64,000 bases of DNA from Hofstenia miamia (GCA_900660155.1 CABFPE010000052.1:1479522-1543521); one strand, 5' to 3'. Shown: positions 31,930-43,502, counted from the first letter of the stretch. The notes: generated by a model from the sequence alone, not told the origin. Translations and numbers: made by a program.

Positions 31930-33720
31930 TTGAGAACGTTCATTTAATTTAAATTTAAATGAATTAAATGCATTTGAATTTGGTAGTAAGGCGATATTTT
32001 GTATTTTAGTCGATAGTTGGATACATTGTCATGTTTTTGAGCGAAATTGAGTGTTTTAAGAGACCAATTGAAGGTTTTAGACAAAAGAATGCGATATTTC
32101 GAGTTTATATTTGTAAAGAGAAATGAGCAATATTGAAAGTGTGATAAGCAGAGAGCATTTATTAATTGTTTGTAAAATGTATTTGAAATATTTCTTAGAT
32201 GATAAAGATACCTAACCCCAGATGCCATTTTTAAAATTTTTGACATTAAGAATTGTTCAAAATTTAAATCATTGTCGATTTCAACACCTAAATAGCTGAT
32301 AGATTCACTTTGTTTTATTGATACATGGTTTATATTAAGTTCAATGTTTTTTGTGAGACTTTTGAATGTCTTAGGAGAAAATATTGTAAATTGTGTTCTT
32401 TCAATATTTACTTTCAGTTCATTATTTATAAAATATGTTGTTAGATTTTCAATATCATTTTGCAGGCCTTTATTTGCTTTAAAAGCATTTATATTATATT
32501 AGTACTTATAAGACAGGTATCATCTGCATATTGATAAATTTTACTGTATTTTACATTTTGGGTTATGTCATTCACGAAGATTGCAAATAAGATGGGACCG
32601 GGAACTGTGCACTGGGGCACCCGCGGTTAGTTATAATATATTTTGATATTTTGACATTAAGTGTAACTCTTTGCTGTCGATTTTCAAGGAAAGTCATTAT
32701 TAAGTTAACAGATTTGTTATCAAAGTTATAATATATTAATTTTCCCCCTAATGAAAAATAAAAGCTTTGCTTAAATCAAGAAGGGCAACACAACTACATT
32801 TATTAAGGGCTAAATTAGATTTTATTTGTTCTGATATTGATAAAATTGCATCTTGCGTGCTATAACCACGACAAAAACAAATTATTTTTTCGAGAAAATA
32901 TTTTCAGATTTCAAATAGACGTTTATTTGATTATTTAATAATTTCTCAAACGGTTTACTAAAAGGTCTATAATTTTTTTGCGTTTAGAGGGTCACCTTTT
33001 TTAAATAGAAGCCTTATGTCAGATTTTTTGAAATTTTCGGGAAATTCGTTATCAATAATGCATTGGTTAAATGCGAATAACAGATACTCACTAAAGATAT
33101 GGAAAAAGCGCTTAATAATAATAATTGGAAGACTATAAGAGGCAGTTGATTTATTTGTGTCTAAGTTTTTTATTATGGTTTCTAATTCACTACCATTTGC
33201 GAGTCTAAAAGAAAAGCATGTTTTTGCTGTGCATTTAGGGAAGTGATCCAAATTCAATACGTTAACAAGTGAAAATGCAACCGTAAACAACATTTCTAGC
33301 TTCAAATGTCTGAATACGCTTAATAAATTTATTTGCATAGATATATTTGAAGAAATGTGCATAACCTAAATGTGTCAAATTTATTTGTAATACCATTTGC
33401 GGAAAAAAACACGTTTTTAAAGTAAACTTCATCTTTAGCGAATTTATTTTGAGTGTAAGTTAACTATTTGGTTTACGGCATGTTAACGTAAAACACCATT
33501 TCGTTAACGGTGTTGTTAACGTATTGAATTTGGATCACTTCCCTTATTAATATTCTCCTTACTTTTATATTTAGAGAAATTGAAGTTGCCAAGTTCTTTT
33601 AATGTTATGTTTAGGTCGTCTATTGTTTTTGTTTTTTCTGTCCTAATTTTGTTACCAATTTATAATTCGTTAATGTCAGTTGAAATTCTTTTACTTTTTC
33701 CCAGAACTTTATGAATATGA
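31930..33720 (-). pseudogene. Jockey/CR1-like LINE reverse transcriptase, interrupted by a MITE
   Basis: Reading leftward: HKVLGKSKRISTDINEL and TIDDLNITLKELGNFNFSKY (33690-33547). After the insertion come SFRLANGSELETIIKNLDT, FNQCIIDNEFPENFKKSDI and LLFKKGD. Then VPQCTVPGPILFAIFVNDI and IYQYADDTCLISTN (catalytic YADD near 32515), SESISYLGVEIDNDLN and FYKQLINALCLSHFQYCSFL. Order and motifs are those of a non-LTR RT palm and thumb. Stops and frameshifts are present. The normal PQGSVLGP is changed to PQCTVPGP. The endonuclease part was not found. Confidence 0.88.
33238..33543. mobile_element. MITE, 306 bp, with 31-bp perfect terminal inverted repeats
   Basis: The left end starts GGGAAGTGATCCAAATTCAA (33238). 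The right end is its exact reverse complement finishing at 33543; the match runs 31 bases. A 3-bp TTA flanks both sides (33235-33237, 33544-33546), as in PIF/Harbinger insertions. GTTAAC occurs repeatedly inside. Removing it restores the LINE reading frame around NINKCTAKTC. Confidence 0.88.
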
Positions 33721-34255
33721 AAGTGCATGTCCGCAACCAATCCTGTCCGGTTCATTTCAATAAATCCCAATTCAGCCATTTTTGTGATTCGTGTCAAAAA
33801 TAGTCATTCAGTTTTAGGAAAATGCTAGAAATGACAAAAATTGCATGGAAAATGAAAATCCTAAATTGCCTTTTAGAAGAATATCAAATTCTAATGTAAA
33901 ATTTCACTAAACTTTAGCTTTGAGTCAAATCAATTTTTTTTTTATTTTGGCCAATTTTCTGCAATACGGGTTCTACCAAGGCAGATCTAGTTCGTCTTCT
34001 GCAACATCTTGCCCCGACATCGNCAGGCTCGGTTCTAATTTTGACTTGCATAATCGCCAAGATGAGTTCAGATTATCTGTCAGTTGATTACAATTTCATC
34101 AGCAGATAAAAGTAGATAAAGTGAATACTCAACCAATTTATGGCATAACAACAAGATTTCTGCTATCTCATAAATATATGCTGATGAAATTCGATAGACA
34201 GAATGATATTAAAACTCAACTTTTATTTTTGTTAAACCTAATTGTTTACTTTAAA
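33721..34255. other. Intergenic with one ambiguous base, possible coding scrap
   Basis: Around 33965-34060 an open stretch reads GSTKADLVRLLQHLAPTS on the + strand and contains an N at 34022. It is followed by LILTCIIAKMSSDYLS. It could be an exon or a chance ORF. Confidence 0.3.
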
Positions 34256-34370
34256 TAGCCAACAAATTCAGAAAACCCTAATTACTGAAGTTGACGCCAA
34301 TGTGTCGGTGAGGGAAATGCATCCAGTGTTGAGACAATTCAATTACGCCCCCTTAATAACTAGCATTAGT
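34256..34370 (+). CDS. Possible exon of an unidentified gene
   Basis: After tttaaatag the frame encodes QQIQKTLITEVDANVSVREM and HPVLRQFNYAPLITSI with balanced, protein-like composition unlike nearby chance ORFs. The frame stays open to TAG at 34434-34436, but the later part is Lys/Arg-rich and may be intron. I do not recognise the family. Confidence 0.4.
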
Positions 34371-34439
34371 ACGTATATTGCAAAAATTTTGGCATTGATC
34401 TGGAAGAAGAGAAAGAGGATATATTTTGTTTTTTAGGTG

Positions 34440-35261
34440 ATGTAGAGTTTGTCCTTGTTTCAGGATCAAGCCCAAGATAGAAGTAATCTAAATTTTAATT
34501 GATTCTGTAAAAATATATTTCCGTTCCGAGTATATATGGAACGCTTCTTTATTAGCTTACTCTGTACAATGCAGCATTTGCATACCGAGTTAGGTATTTT
34601 TGCATTATTTGAAAATAGAATTTAATTTCAAATACTTTCCATTTAAAATTGTTAAATTTGCCTTTAAGAGATTCCCCGTTCCTTATGATTAAGTAGAAGT
34701 GCATCAGATTCAATACATGTATTAACTGTTTTAGTTAAATAAAACTCTAATATTGTGCTGTTAAATCCCATTGTATTAGAAGACCTGAAATTTTGCATAA
34801 GCTATCAAGTTATAATAAAAATTTTGATATGTTTTGTTGAATAAAAAATCAAGAAAAATTAGTTAACATATTTTACGATTAGTTCATATCTGTTCTCTAT
34901 ATTGATCTTTTATTAAAATGAAAAATATTGAATTTCAATTCTTATGTTAATCCAAAAAAATACTTCAAACGTTTAAATTTGAGCAATGGAACACGAACCT
35001 TTCTAAAATTCGCTTTTAAGAATTTAATAAAATTCAGAGATAATCAAAGTATTTTTCAAACTACGACATCAGAAAACTTCTTAAAATGAAATACTTTGAA
35101 AAAGCATTGAAGAACTGTAGCAACATTAAATGGCTGTGTAGTAGTTTACAATGCTCATTTTTTGTCATTGCATTTTTCAAGGAACTAAAGTCATTTAATA
35201 CAATCCAATAAATAATTATAAATAATAAATATGAGAATAATTAATCATATTTCTACTAGCG
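34440..35261. other. Intergenic or intronic, nothing recognised
   Basis: AT-rich sequence without supported coding potential or repeat ends. Confidence 0.5.
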
Positions 35262-35655
35262 TTACTTTAAAGTAATAAATCGATTTTTACACGCTTTTTA
35301 AACAATTTCATCTAAGCCTGTTAGGAAGTATTGAAAGTCTTTTACATGGAAATATCTATGAGGTTGCCCCTGCCCATGCAATCAAGAGGATTTGTGCTAG
35401 AACTTATTCTTGTGCCTGAAGTACATGCAAATATGAATTTTTTTCAATGAGAAATATTCAAATTATTTCCAGACGCGCGGTACGCAAAGTTTGAAATTGT
35501 CGCGCCTGAACAGAACAGCGACAAATTGTGAATTATAGAGGAGACAATTCGCCATCATGTGGTGTTTTCAGATTTTGAATGTCTTCATTGATGAGTTACA
35601 AATTATTTGGGAAGCCATCACAGATTTTGAAAAATTCCTAGAAGAATTATTATTA
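35262..35655. repeat. Dispersed repeat, copy B
   Basis: Blocks 35262-35470 and 35562-35655 match the two blocks at 10206-10408 and 10915-11020. The spacer here is about 90 bases and G+C-rich (gacgcgcggtacgc); it is about 500 bases in copy A, where a hAT MITE lies. Confidence 0.7.
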
Positions 35656-36331
35656 AAAATTTGAAAGGTTCAATATTCTTAACTTCTTATATAATATCAA
35701 TAATTTATATCATTAAAGAAGATGGATTGCAGTCCAATTGATTGAAATTTCTGAATTGTATGTAAAATCCCCAATTCGATTTCTTAGTAGCATAAAAATC
35801 TTAGTCATAGAACGTAATAAAATGTAGCAACGTTTTTTATTTAACAAATAGGTTAGGAATTTTTTCTAAATTATAAAAAATGTACATATAAACATAATTG
35901 GTGTTCATTAAGACAATTTTACCACGATTGTACACTAAATCGCTTGTATATGAATTTTCTATATAGTACAAATTACTCCCCTAATAATATCGGATTCATT
36001 TGTTTTTTGTTGAAGGATCACTACTAAGAAAATATTTCGATATACTTTAATAGTTTTAGATTTTCTACAGAATAGGGAATTGATTGAAGTAAATATAGAC
36101 ATGGCTATATACAGGCAATCACAACCAAGAATCGAAAAGGACTGAGGCAAAAAAATGAACAATGGAATTGAGGTGCGAACGACCATTTCTGCGAATTTTG
36201 GAATGCAGTATATTTTAAGTAATTTCCACGAATATCATCAGTTTGTTTTGCAGATTGTATTTAGCAAACTATTCCAGGGTCATAATTGCATATTGCTTTT
36301 GTTGTTTTTTTACATACTTTCTATCCTCTAG

Positions 36332-36595
36332 TGTTTTGCTCCTGTTTTCGATGACAGACCAGTTATTAAACTAAAAGCTGCTGACTACCGGGAAAAGCTA
36401 ATTTTGCAGGCCAGCCGGGTTGACTTGGCCAGATTTTTGAAAAACTACATTCGTTGCGGGATGAGCCGACAAAATAATAACGAACCACTTCCACTCTTGT
36501 GTAGAAAGAGAAAACTACTCTTAAAAATGACAATATTTCGAAAAGAATTGAAACTAAGTTATTATATTTTTAATTCATTATATGCACATATGTAG
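36332..36595 (+). CDS. Possible terminal exon of an unidentified gene
   Basis: Preceded by a pyrimidine-rich tract and ctctag. It encodes CFAPVFDDRPVIKLKAADYR, EKLILQASRVDLARFLKNYI and RCGMSRQNNNEPLPLLCRKR, then drifts to a stop at 36593-36595. The first 55 codons are strikingly protein-like. It could belong with 34256-34370 on the same strand. Family not recognised. Confidence 0.5.
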   Translation, partial: CFAPVFDDRPVIKLKAADYREKLILQASRVDLARFLKNYIRCGMSRQNNNEPLPLLCRKRKLLLKMTIFRKELKLSYYIFNSLYAHM

Positions 36596-37199
36596 TTTAT
36601 AAGAAACAGCAATTACTTAATACATTAATCAATTAATGGATCATTATTGTGGCTTCAAGCAGAATGAACCAATACCATCGATTTTTTGCTTAGTAAATTA
36701 AATGTATTATGCCTTCATTTCGAGTAGGAAAAACACCAGAATTAAAGATACAGTTAAATTTGAATTCAGCTGATAGCTCACAGCTGCTTAAGAAAAATCA
36801 TCAATTGTTTTTATTAAAGTTGTCAAATTACATAGTACAATATTAAGCATCTAGGTTATCATTAGATGAACTAGTTTTCAAAAACAGTCTTAAATAATTT
36901 ACAGATTTATTTCAAATTTCTTTTTTAGGTTGTTTATTGTAGCAGATTGCAATCAGTAGTTATTTTAATACCATTATAGATCACCTAAATTAAATTGCGA
37001 AACTCTCAAAGGAACACTTCTTATTTGTTCTTTTAAAACATTCCTACCTGGTATTGATTTATGCTTTTTGGTAAACCAGGCTCTTTAATCTAAGTCGAAA
37101 TTATATCTGTGTAAAAATTTAGTTATCAAATTCTAATATTTAATTTTGTGACACTCAATCAATCTATATGCAGTTGAATTACGTGAATTTGTATCTGTT
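36596..37199. other. Intergenic, nothing recognised
   Basis: AT-rich sequence before the 1,065-bp duplication. Confidence 0.5.
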
Positions 37200-38264
37200 A
37201 AAATTTATTTCCACATAGCTACTACTAGTGCACCATTAATAATCCATGAGTTAATGCTTGTATTTTTTAATTTTATTATTTTATATTTCTTAAATCTCTT
37301 AATTATAAAAAAAACAATTCAAAAAATCTATTCAAAATTAAACGTTTTAGTAAACTGTAATATATATGTAGAATAAAATCTCAAAATAATACATTTATGA
37401 ATAAATTGGTTTTTGCACTTTGAAAAAAAATATATATACTTTTTAGTTAATGAATTTATCGTTAGTTTATGTAATACCGACATTCTTCCATATACTTCCT
37501 TACCTTAAGCGGCATAGATGTCTGCCTGAATCGGGTTGGGTGGTATATTTTTATATAAAGAAGCAGTAAATTTTGTTGTTGATTCCATGGGCGCTAAGAC
37601 TGAAAATTAGAGAATTTAAAACTAGTTCGAACTGCAATGTTCAAAATGTTGAATGATGAAAAATTTTGTTTTCATCATTAGCTGAATGTTGATCTTCAAA
37701 CAGTTTGTCGCTTGTAGCCTGCTGTTTTGTCACTAATGATACTCTAGTAGGCTGTTGACTAAGACCTACCCCACTATCAATCAGTTTTATAGCAGTTGGC
37801 CAACAACAAAACAACAAGTGTACTGTTACGTTGGTACGCTTTCAAACACCTATCATTATAAACTTGAACTTAACTAATGAAAGTATTCTTTGTATTCTCT
37901 TAGATTTGGACTTAGCCTGCTTATTGCATCTGCACTTTGTGACACACACGTGAAATCAATACTATAAACGCACATTTTACTGTGACTTAAAATCTCACTG
38001 CGAAAAATGATTTTCTAATGTTTTCGCTGTTCTTAAGCCTTAAAATGGCTTTGACTGACGTCTCCGAAATTGAGAAAGCAACAGGTATGAATTGGGCAAC
38101 ACAATATTGGTAATCATAAATATTCAATCCTTGATTGCGACTATAACATGTTAAACTAGAATTAGAGAAAAATTCTCCAAATATAAAATGTTGATTCTGT
38201 CGTATCTAACCTTAAGTATGTTTGATATTTAAGATATGCATAATTTTTTGGATGCGCCAACTGA
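37200..38264. repeat. 1,065-bp direct duplication, copy 1, ending at a single N
   Basis: Repeated at 38266-39330 with no difference noticed by eye, joined by one N at 38265. Probably the same locus assembled twice. Confidence 0.93.
38045..38084 (+). CDS. Possible first coding exon (MALTDVSEIEKAT), copy 1
   Basis: An ATG in reasonable context (taaaATGG) opens 13 codons, MALTDVSEIEKAT, and one base, then a donor gtatga. A candidate next exon after tttaag continues D-MHNFLDAPT before hitting the N. Gene not recognised. Confidence 0.35.
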
Positions 38265-38265
38265 N

Positions 38266-39330
38266 AAAATTTATTTCCACATAGCTACTACTAGTGCACC
38301 ATTAATAATCCATGAGTTAATGCTTGTATTTTTTAATTTTATTATTTTATATTTCTTAAATCTCTTAATTATAAAAAAAACAATTCAAAAAATCTATTCA
38401 AAATTAAACGTTTTAGTAAACTGTAATATATATGTAGAATAAAATCTCAAAATAATACATTTATGAATAAATTGGTTTTTGCACTTTGAAAAAAAATATA
38501 TATACTTTTTAGTTAATGAATTTATCGTTAGTTTATGTAATACCGACATTCTTCCATATACTTCCTTACCTTAAGCGGCATAGATGTCTGCCTGAATCGG
38601 GTTGGGTGGTATATTTTTATATAAAGAAGCAGTAAATTTTGTTGTTGATTCCATGGGCGCTAAGACTGAAAATTAGAGAATTTAAAACTAGTTCGAACTG
38701 CAATGTTCAAAATGTTGAATGATGAAAAATTTTGTTTTCATCATTAGCTGAATGTTGATCTTCAAACAGTTTGTCGCTTGTAGCCTGCTGTTTTGTCACT
38801 AATGATACTCTAGTAGGCTGTTGACTAAGACCTACCCCACTATCAATCAGTTTTATAGCAGTTGGCCAACAACAAAACAACAAGTGTACTGTTACGTTGG
38901 TACGCTTTCAAACACCTATCATTATAAACTTGAACTTAACTAATGAAAGTATTCTTTGTATTCTCTTAGATTTGGACTTAGCCTGCTTATTGCATCTGCA
39001 CTTTGTGACACACACGTGAAATCAATACTATAAACGCACATTTTACTGTGACTTAAAATCTCACTGCGAAAAATGATTTTCTAATGTTTTCGCTGTTCTT
39101 AAGCCTTAAAATGGCTTTGACTGACGTCTCCGAAATTGAGAAAGCAACAGGTATGAATTGGGCAACACAATATTGGTAATCATAAATATTCAATCCTTGA
39201 TTGCGACTATAACATGTTAAACTAGAATTAGAGAAAAATTCTCCAAATATAAAATGTTGATTCTGTCGTATCTAACCTTAAGTATGTTTGATATTTAAGA
39301 TATGCATAATTTTTTGGATGCGCCAACTGA
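38266..39330. repeat. 1,065-bp direct duplication, copy 2
   Basis: Second copy. It continues beyond 39330 into unique sequence, so it is the copy attached to whatever lies downstream. Confidence 0.93.
39111..39150 (+). CDS. Possible first coding exon (MALTDVSEIEKAT), copy 2
   Basis: Same as 38045-38084. In this copy the candidate second exon (from 39300) reads MHNFLDAPTDSLKDLL and then TAG at 39350-39352, unless a donor at 39349 (gtagag) is used. The next open stretch, VSAILEQAMLNVALDNVKQK near 39354-39413, is in a different frame. A short protein or a gene with further exons is possible. Confidence 0.35.
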
Positions 39331-39413
39331 TTCATTAAAGGATCTGCTGTAGAGTTAGTGCCATCTTAGAGCAAGCAATGCTCAATGTTGCGCTAGATAA
39401 TGTCAAACAAAAA

Positions 39414-40612
39414 CTACATTTTCATTGTTTAATACGATCCTTAATTCATGATTTATGTACCCATATACAACTAAGTTTTGATATCAATCAGGTATTATTC
39501 AAAACAAATTTGACCTTGACAAACCCTACAATAATAAATGTGATATTATCGATCAAATCAAAGAAAATTAACAGGTTTTTTAGTAATAATATTCGAAAAG
39601 GGTTTAATGAATGGCAAAAAATATCACTATGTTCAAATTGGCTTCATATTTCTTTATATAATTGCATTATTAATATCTTGTTAATGTTGACACTAAGTGA
39701 ACAATTTTTGAAATATCTTAAATTTCATAGTGTCTCAGTTCAATTTACAATTGATTCGTAAAAAAGCTGTTTCATGCAATTATTTTTTTGCAATTCATGA
39801 ACTTGGCTTTGATTGAGTTTTCTTAACACTCTTGGGACATATTATTAAATCAAAAGGAATTCTACCAAAATGAAATTTTGAATTGTTCAATATCATTTCT
39901 TTTTACCAATGATTTATGAGTATAAATAAAAACTTTTATATATTAATTTAAGGGATGGAGGCAATGTTAGAAATATGTTCTGACGCAGTAAATTTCCTTT
40001 CATTGCGTAAATTCATATGCTCAACAGATTTGATTCAATTGTCCGTCAAAAATGGAATACATGTATTTGCTTAGAATTGAAAATTTATCTAATCAATGCA
40101 CAGTTATATTATATTTTATTTTTCATAATCTATTGATATAATTGCAACAAGATTAATGGGAATATGTAAATAATTAAAATAACTTGGTAAAATACATCAT
40201 TTTCTTAGTAATATTTTGTAAATCTGTTCAAGATAAATTTGGTTTTTTGGTTTCCTCAAATCACTCTGAAATAATTATTCTGGGTGATTTTGTCAAGTCT
40301 ATCTTCTAAACAATAGCTTATCTCACATTAGAAATGCTATATTTAAAAATAATATTCCTCATATGCATTTATTCTTCCTATTTACGTTTATAGTAGAATA
40401 TTTAACTACACATATTTTCTAACAATTTTTAGCAATTCCTCATAAGAGGATAAGTCCATTAATGCTTCTGCCAATATTTCATAAAATATAGTTCTCAAAA
40501 TTTTATATTACTTTAAAATAAAGCTTTCTAGCATCAGAGTTGTAGTAGTTTTAAGGAGTTTTCTAAGCAATTTATCGGTTCTTAAGATTTTGAAGCAACC
40601 CACTGTTTTAAG
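39414..40612. other. Intergenic, nothing recognised
   Basis: AT-rich sequence. The open frame to 39761 becomes low-complexity and has no recognisable domain. Confidence 0.5.
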
Positions 40613-41494
40613 TTAAACAAGTCTTTCTTCATGTTCCCATAGCCCATCAGCAATCTTTTGTTTGTTTATCAGCTTATTGAATATCGAATAAACTCCATTA
40701 TGCATGTTTTCACAGAATTCCTTCATTTCTATGGAACAATTTGTTGTACATTTGGAAGCTTTACATAATAAGCTTTTTCTAGTATTGTAGTTTCTGAATC
40801 GATATACCTCCTTAGCCAATTTTCTTTCTCCATAAGCACTAACGATTTTTTCAAATTTTAACTTGAAGTAATTATATATCAACAAATCTGCTTTTAAGTG
40901 TTTGTTGACTAGCTTAAGATACTTCTCGGGATATAGACTCCTTGAATCCTTCCTTGCAACCCTTTGTGGGATATAAGTGACATCATCAATAGATAAATTG
41001 GCTGTTTGATAAAGCAGTACCATTCCTTCATCAAAATATTCACTAATTAATACAAGATCAAACATTTTGCTTGCTGATGTTAGGACTGAACTTATAGTTT
41101 CATAATTTACTGATATATTACCTGTTAATTGCTGATAATACCAATTGCCCAATTGTACATGCCCCATCTTATGCTGAGCAATAACTGGCTTAAACTTTTC
41201 GAAGTTTTCTAGAATGTGTATAGCGTTTTCAGTATCGTTACCATGTAAATCCAGAATGACAGGCCAATTGAAAAAGTTCATTCTTGATATAAACACAGAT
41301 GGAATGCTTCTTAGTATCGTCATGTACATAGAACATGATGACTTTGCAATAACTGAATTAATTTCGCTAAAGTTAACAACTGAATGGTGAAGAATAAATT
41401 CTATTGAATTATTTAATGGATTATCGATTTCATTCTGTTGGAAAGGCTTCAGTGGATTAAAGTTGGGTAACTTGTATTTTCCATAGTTCCGTTT
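40613..41494 (-). CDS. Gal3ST-like last exon
   Basis: Acceptor catttag (reverse strand). It encodes KRNYGKYKLPNFNPLKPFQ and continues 293 codons to the stop. The second half includes YPEKYLKLVNKHLKADLLIY and a Cys-containing tail (CKASKCTTNC). It is open throughout, consistent with a functional gene. Confidence 0.9.
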   Translation of the reverse strand, partial: KRNYGKYKLPNFNPLKPFQQNEIDNPLNNSIEFILHHSVVNFSEINSVIAKSSCSMYMTILRSIPSVFISRMNFFNWPVILDLHGNDTENAIHILENFEKFKPVIAQHKMGHVQLGNWYYQQLTGNISVNYETISSVLTSASKMFDLVLISEYFDEGMVLLYQTANLSIDDVTYIPQRVARKDSRSLYPEKYLKLVNKHLKADLLIYNYFKLKFEKIVSAYGERKLAKEVYRFRNYNTRKSLLCKASKCTTNCSIEMKEFCENMHNGVYSIFNKLINKQKIADGLWEHEERLV

Positions 41495-43502
41495 CTAAAT
41501 GCAAATTCATTTCGTATGATTAACAATTATCATAAACAGGTATTTACATGGCTATAATATAATTGCAAAGATATTAAATAGCTTAAACCCATTAGAAAAT
41601 GTTAGCCAATATCAGGTATAAACCCATATTTTTGCACTATATAAAATGTATATTTGTTATGGACAGGCTGCTTTGTTAAATATTGATGTATCTATAAATG
41701 TCTTAGATGTAATTTGATGAAATATTAGTATTGGAATTATATAAAAGGATCTTTGCGATTCAAAACATAAATTATTTCATTAATAATTATTGTATCATAA
41801 CCTAGGTCCTACGTATTAGCCTTCGTATATATGTTGATAATACTGTTGATTTTTAAGGATTAATGACGATAGTGATAACGAAAGCAAAATGCTTTAAAAT
41901 TGCGATATAAATAATGTTTCGGAATTGAGAGAAAAATGTACCCGAAACTACCCGGTCAATTTACTGATTTTACCTGACCCAATCTAACAGGAAAATTGTT
42001 CAAATTTTGAAGTAATAACCCAACACGACATTACCCAAATTATCAGAATTTGTTAAGACTACCATAAGGTCCATATCATACTGAATTTATAAATTAGAAG
42101 ATTCATATATATATATANNNNNNNNNNNNNNNNNNNNNNNNNNNNNNNNNNNNNNNNNNNNNNNNNNNNNNNNNNNNNNNNNNNNNNNNNNNNNNNNNNN
42201 NNNNNNNNNNNNNNNNNNNNNNNNNNNNNNNNNNNNNNNNNNNNNNNNNNNNNTATATATATATCATTAAATAGTTTCGTGATGCGTACATCTGGCGCTA
42301 GACAAAATGTATCCACTAGCGCCAATTTAAACAAAATATACAGAAAAAATTTCTCACTCGGATTTATTCAAAATTTTAGTGTTCAAAATTAATGTCCCTA
42401 TAAACATGCACACATTTACAACAATTTGTTCAAAATTGGCAAGCTATTAGCAATCAGGCTTTCCTGTTAAAAGCGTTGAGGAATTTTTGATTAAAGTATT
42501 GTCTCGTGGTTCCAGTACGATTGGAACCCTATTGAGAATGCCTTATAAATAATATTTTGCGGACTCATTTAGTAGTCTCTCAAAAGAACAGTGATGAATA
42601 ATTGACACATAATATGTAAATTCTCGTTGAAAATTTCTTTTAAATGCTGGTCATTAACACAAGAAAACCGTATTTAGAATTGAATGAATTCTAATTTTGA
42701 AAATTGAGGAAAATAAATTTACTGCTGTTTGAAAGCATCAAATTATACATCGCTAAATTCGAAAATACTAAAATAAATTTAATTAATTAGCAAGTAATTG
42801 ATCATTTAGGCAACCAGAGTAAAACGCTGCTGGATTTATTTGAAAATCTAAATTAGCTTAATATTAAACCTTTGGCATATTTATTCATTTTAAAATAATT
42901 TTAAAATTTAATGTGAAGTTCCTAGCATCGTTTTTCGATAGAAAATCAGACAGGCATTGTGCATTACTATGGTCTACATTATTGCACAGCACAATAATGC
43001 TAAACGTTTTCCAATATTTCCAGACTTTTAGATAAAAGCCAAAGAACAGTCTAAGTATTTACTACTACAGTTTTTTTTATTGTAAATTTGGTAAAATTAC
43101 CCAAGTAAAACTTGGAGTATACTGACCTCATTTCCTAAAATCTTTGCATTTTTATTTGTCTTTACTTTGATAATTATTCAATAAATATAAAAAATTAACG
43201 TTCTAATACAAGATTATTGATCTCATATTATTATTTCTGACGCATTAATATTATTATTATCTACAAACCTAAAAATGTCCAGAATACGTTGAGTAGCAAG
43301 AACTTTACTAATGAAGCAATAAATTATAAACTCTTTACTTACTTCTAAGTGCGGCATCCCAACATACTTGTTATTTTTTAACGCATAGTGCCCCAGAATG
43401 CATGAAATCGTGCTCGATCCCGTTTTGTAAGTCTTTAGAAAAAAAATCTTTTTGTTTTCTGTGCTGCAGTATTGCAATTTGTCAAACGTTATAGAGTTAT
43501 TT
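40613..43502 (-). CDS. Galactose 3-O-sulfotransferase-like gene, 3' two exons
   Basis: Gal3ST enzymes are Golgi type II membrane proteins that move sulfate from PAPS to the 3-OH of galactose on glycolipids or glycoproteins. Exons 43502-43343 and 41494-40613 join in phase 0 into about 346 residues. The first carries the PAPS 5'-phosphosulfate loop, IFFLKTYKTGSSTISCILG (KTxKTGSST). The second carries NFSEINSVIAKSSCSMYMTI then LRSIPSVFISRMNFFNW, and FDLVLISEYFDEGMVLLYQT, all typical of the family. The N-terminal membrane anchor (about 70-80 residues) is missing and must be in exons further right that I could not place. The intron holds a (TA)n tract with an N gap. The specific acceptor cannot be assigned. 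Confidence 0.88.
42104..42263. repeat. (TA)n microsatellite containing an assembly gap
   Basis: TA repeats flank 136 N bases (42118-42253) in the Gal3ST-like intron. Confidence 0.95.
43343..43502 (-). CDS. Gal3ST-like exon with PAPS-binding loop
   Basis: Acceptor ttttttag (reverse strand), donor gtaagt. After one base completing a codon it encodes NNSITFDKLQYCSTENKK, then IFFLKTYKTGSSTISCILG and KYVGMPHLE. Confidence 0.85.

Noticed and set aside
32967-33362. 131-codon - strand ORF as an independent gene
   Set aside because: Its first third is MITE sequence; the rest is the LINE reverse transcriptase.
42292-42323. Hairpin tggcgctag...ctagcgcca
   Set aside because: Only a 9-bp stem next to a TA tract with no context; not enough for an RNA or site call.
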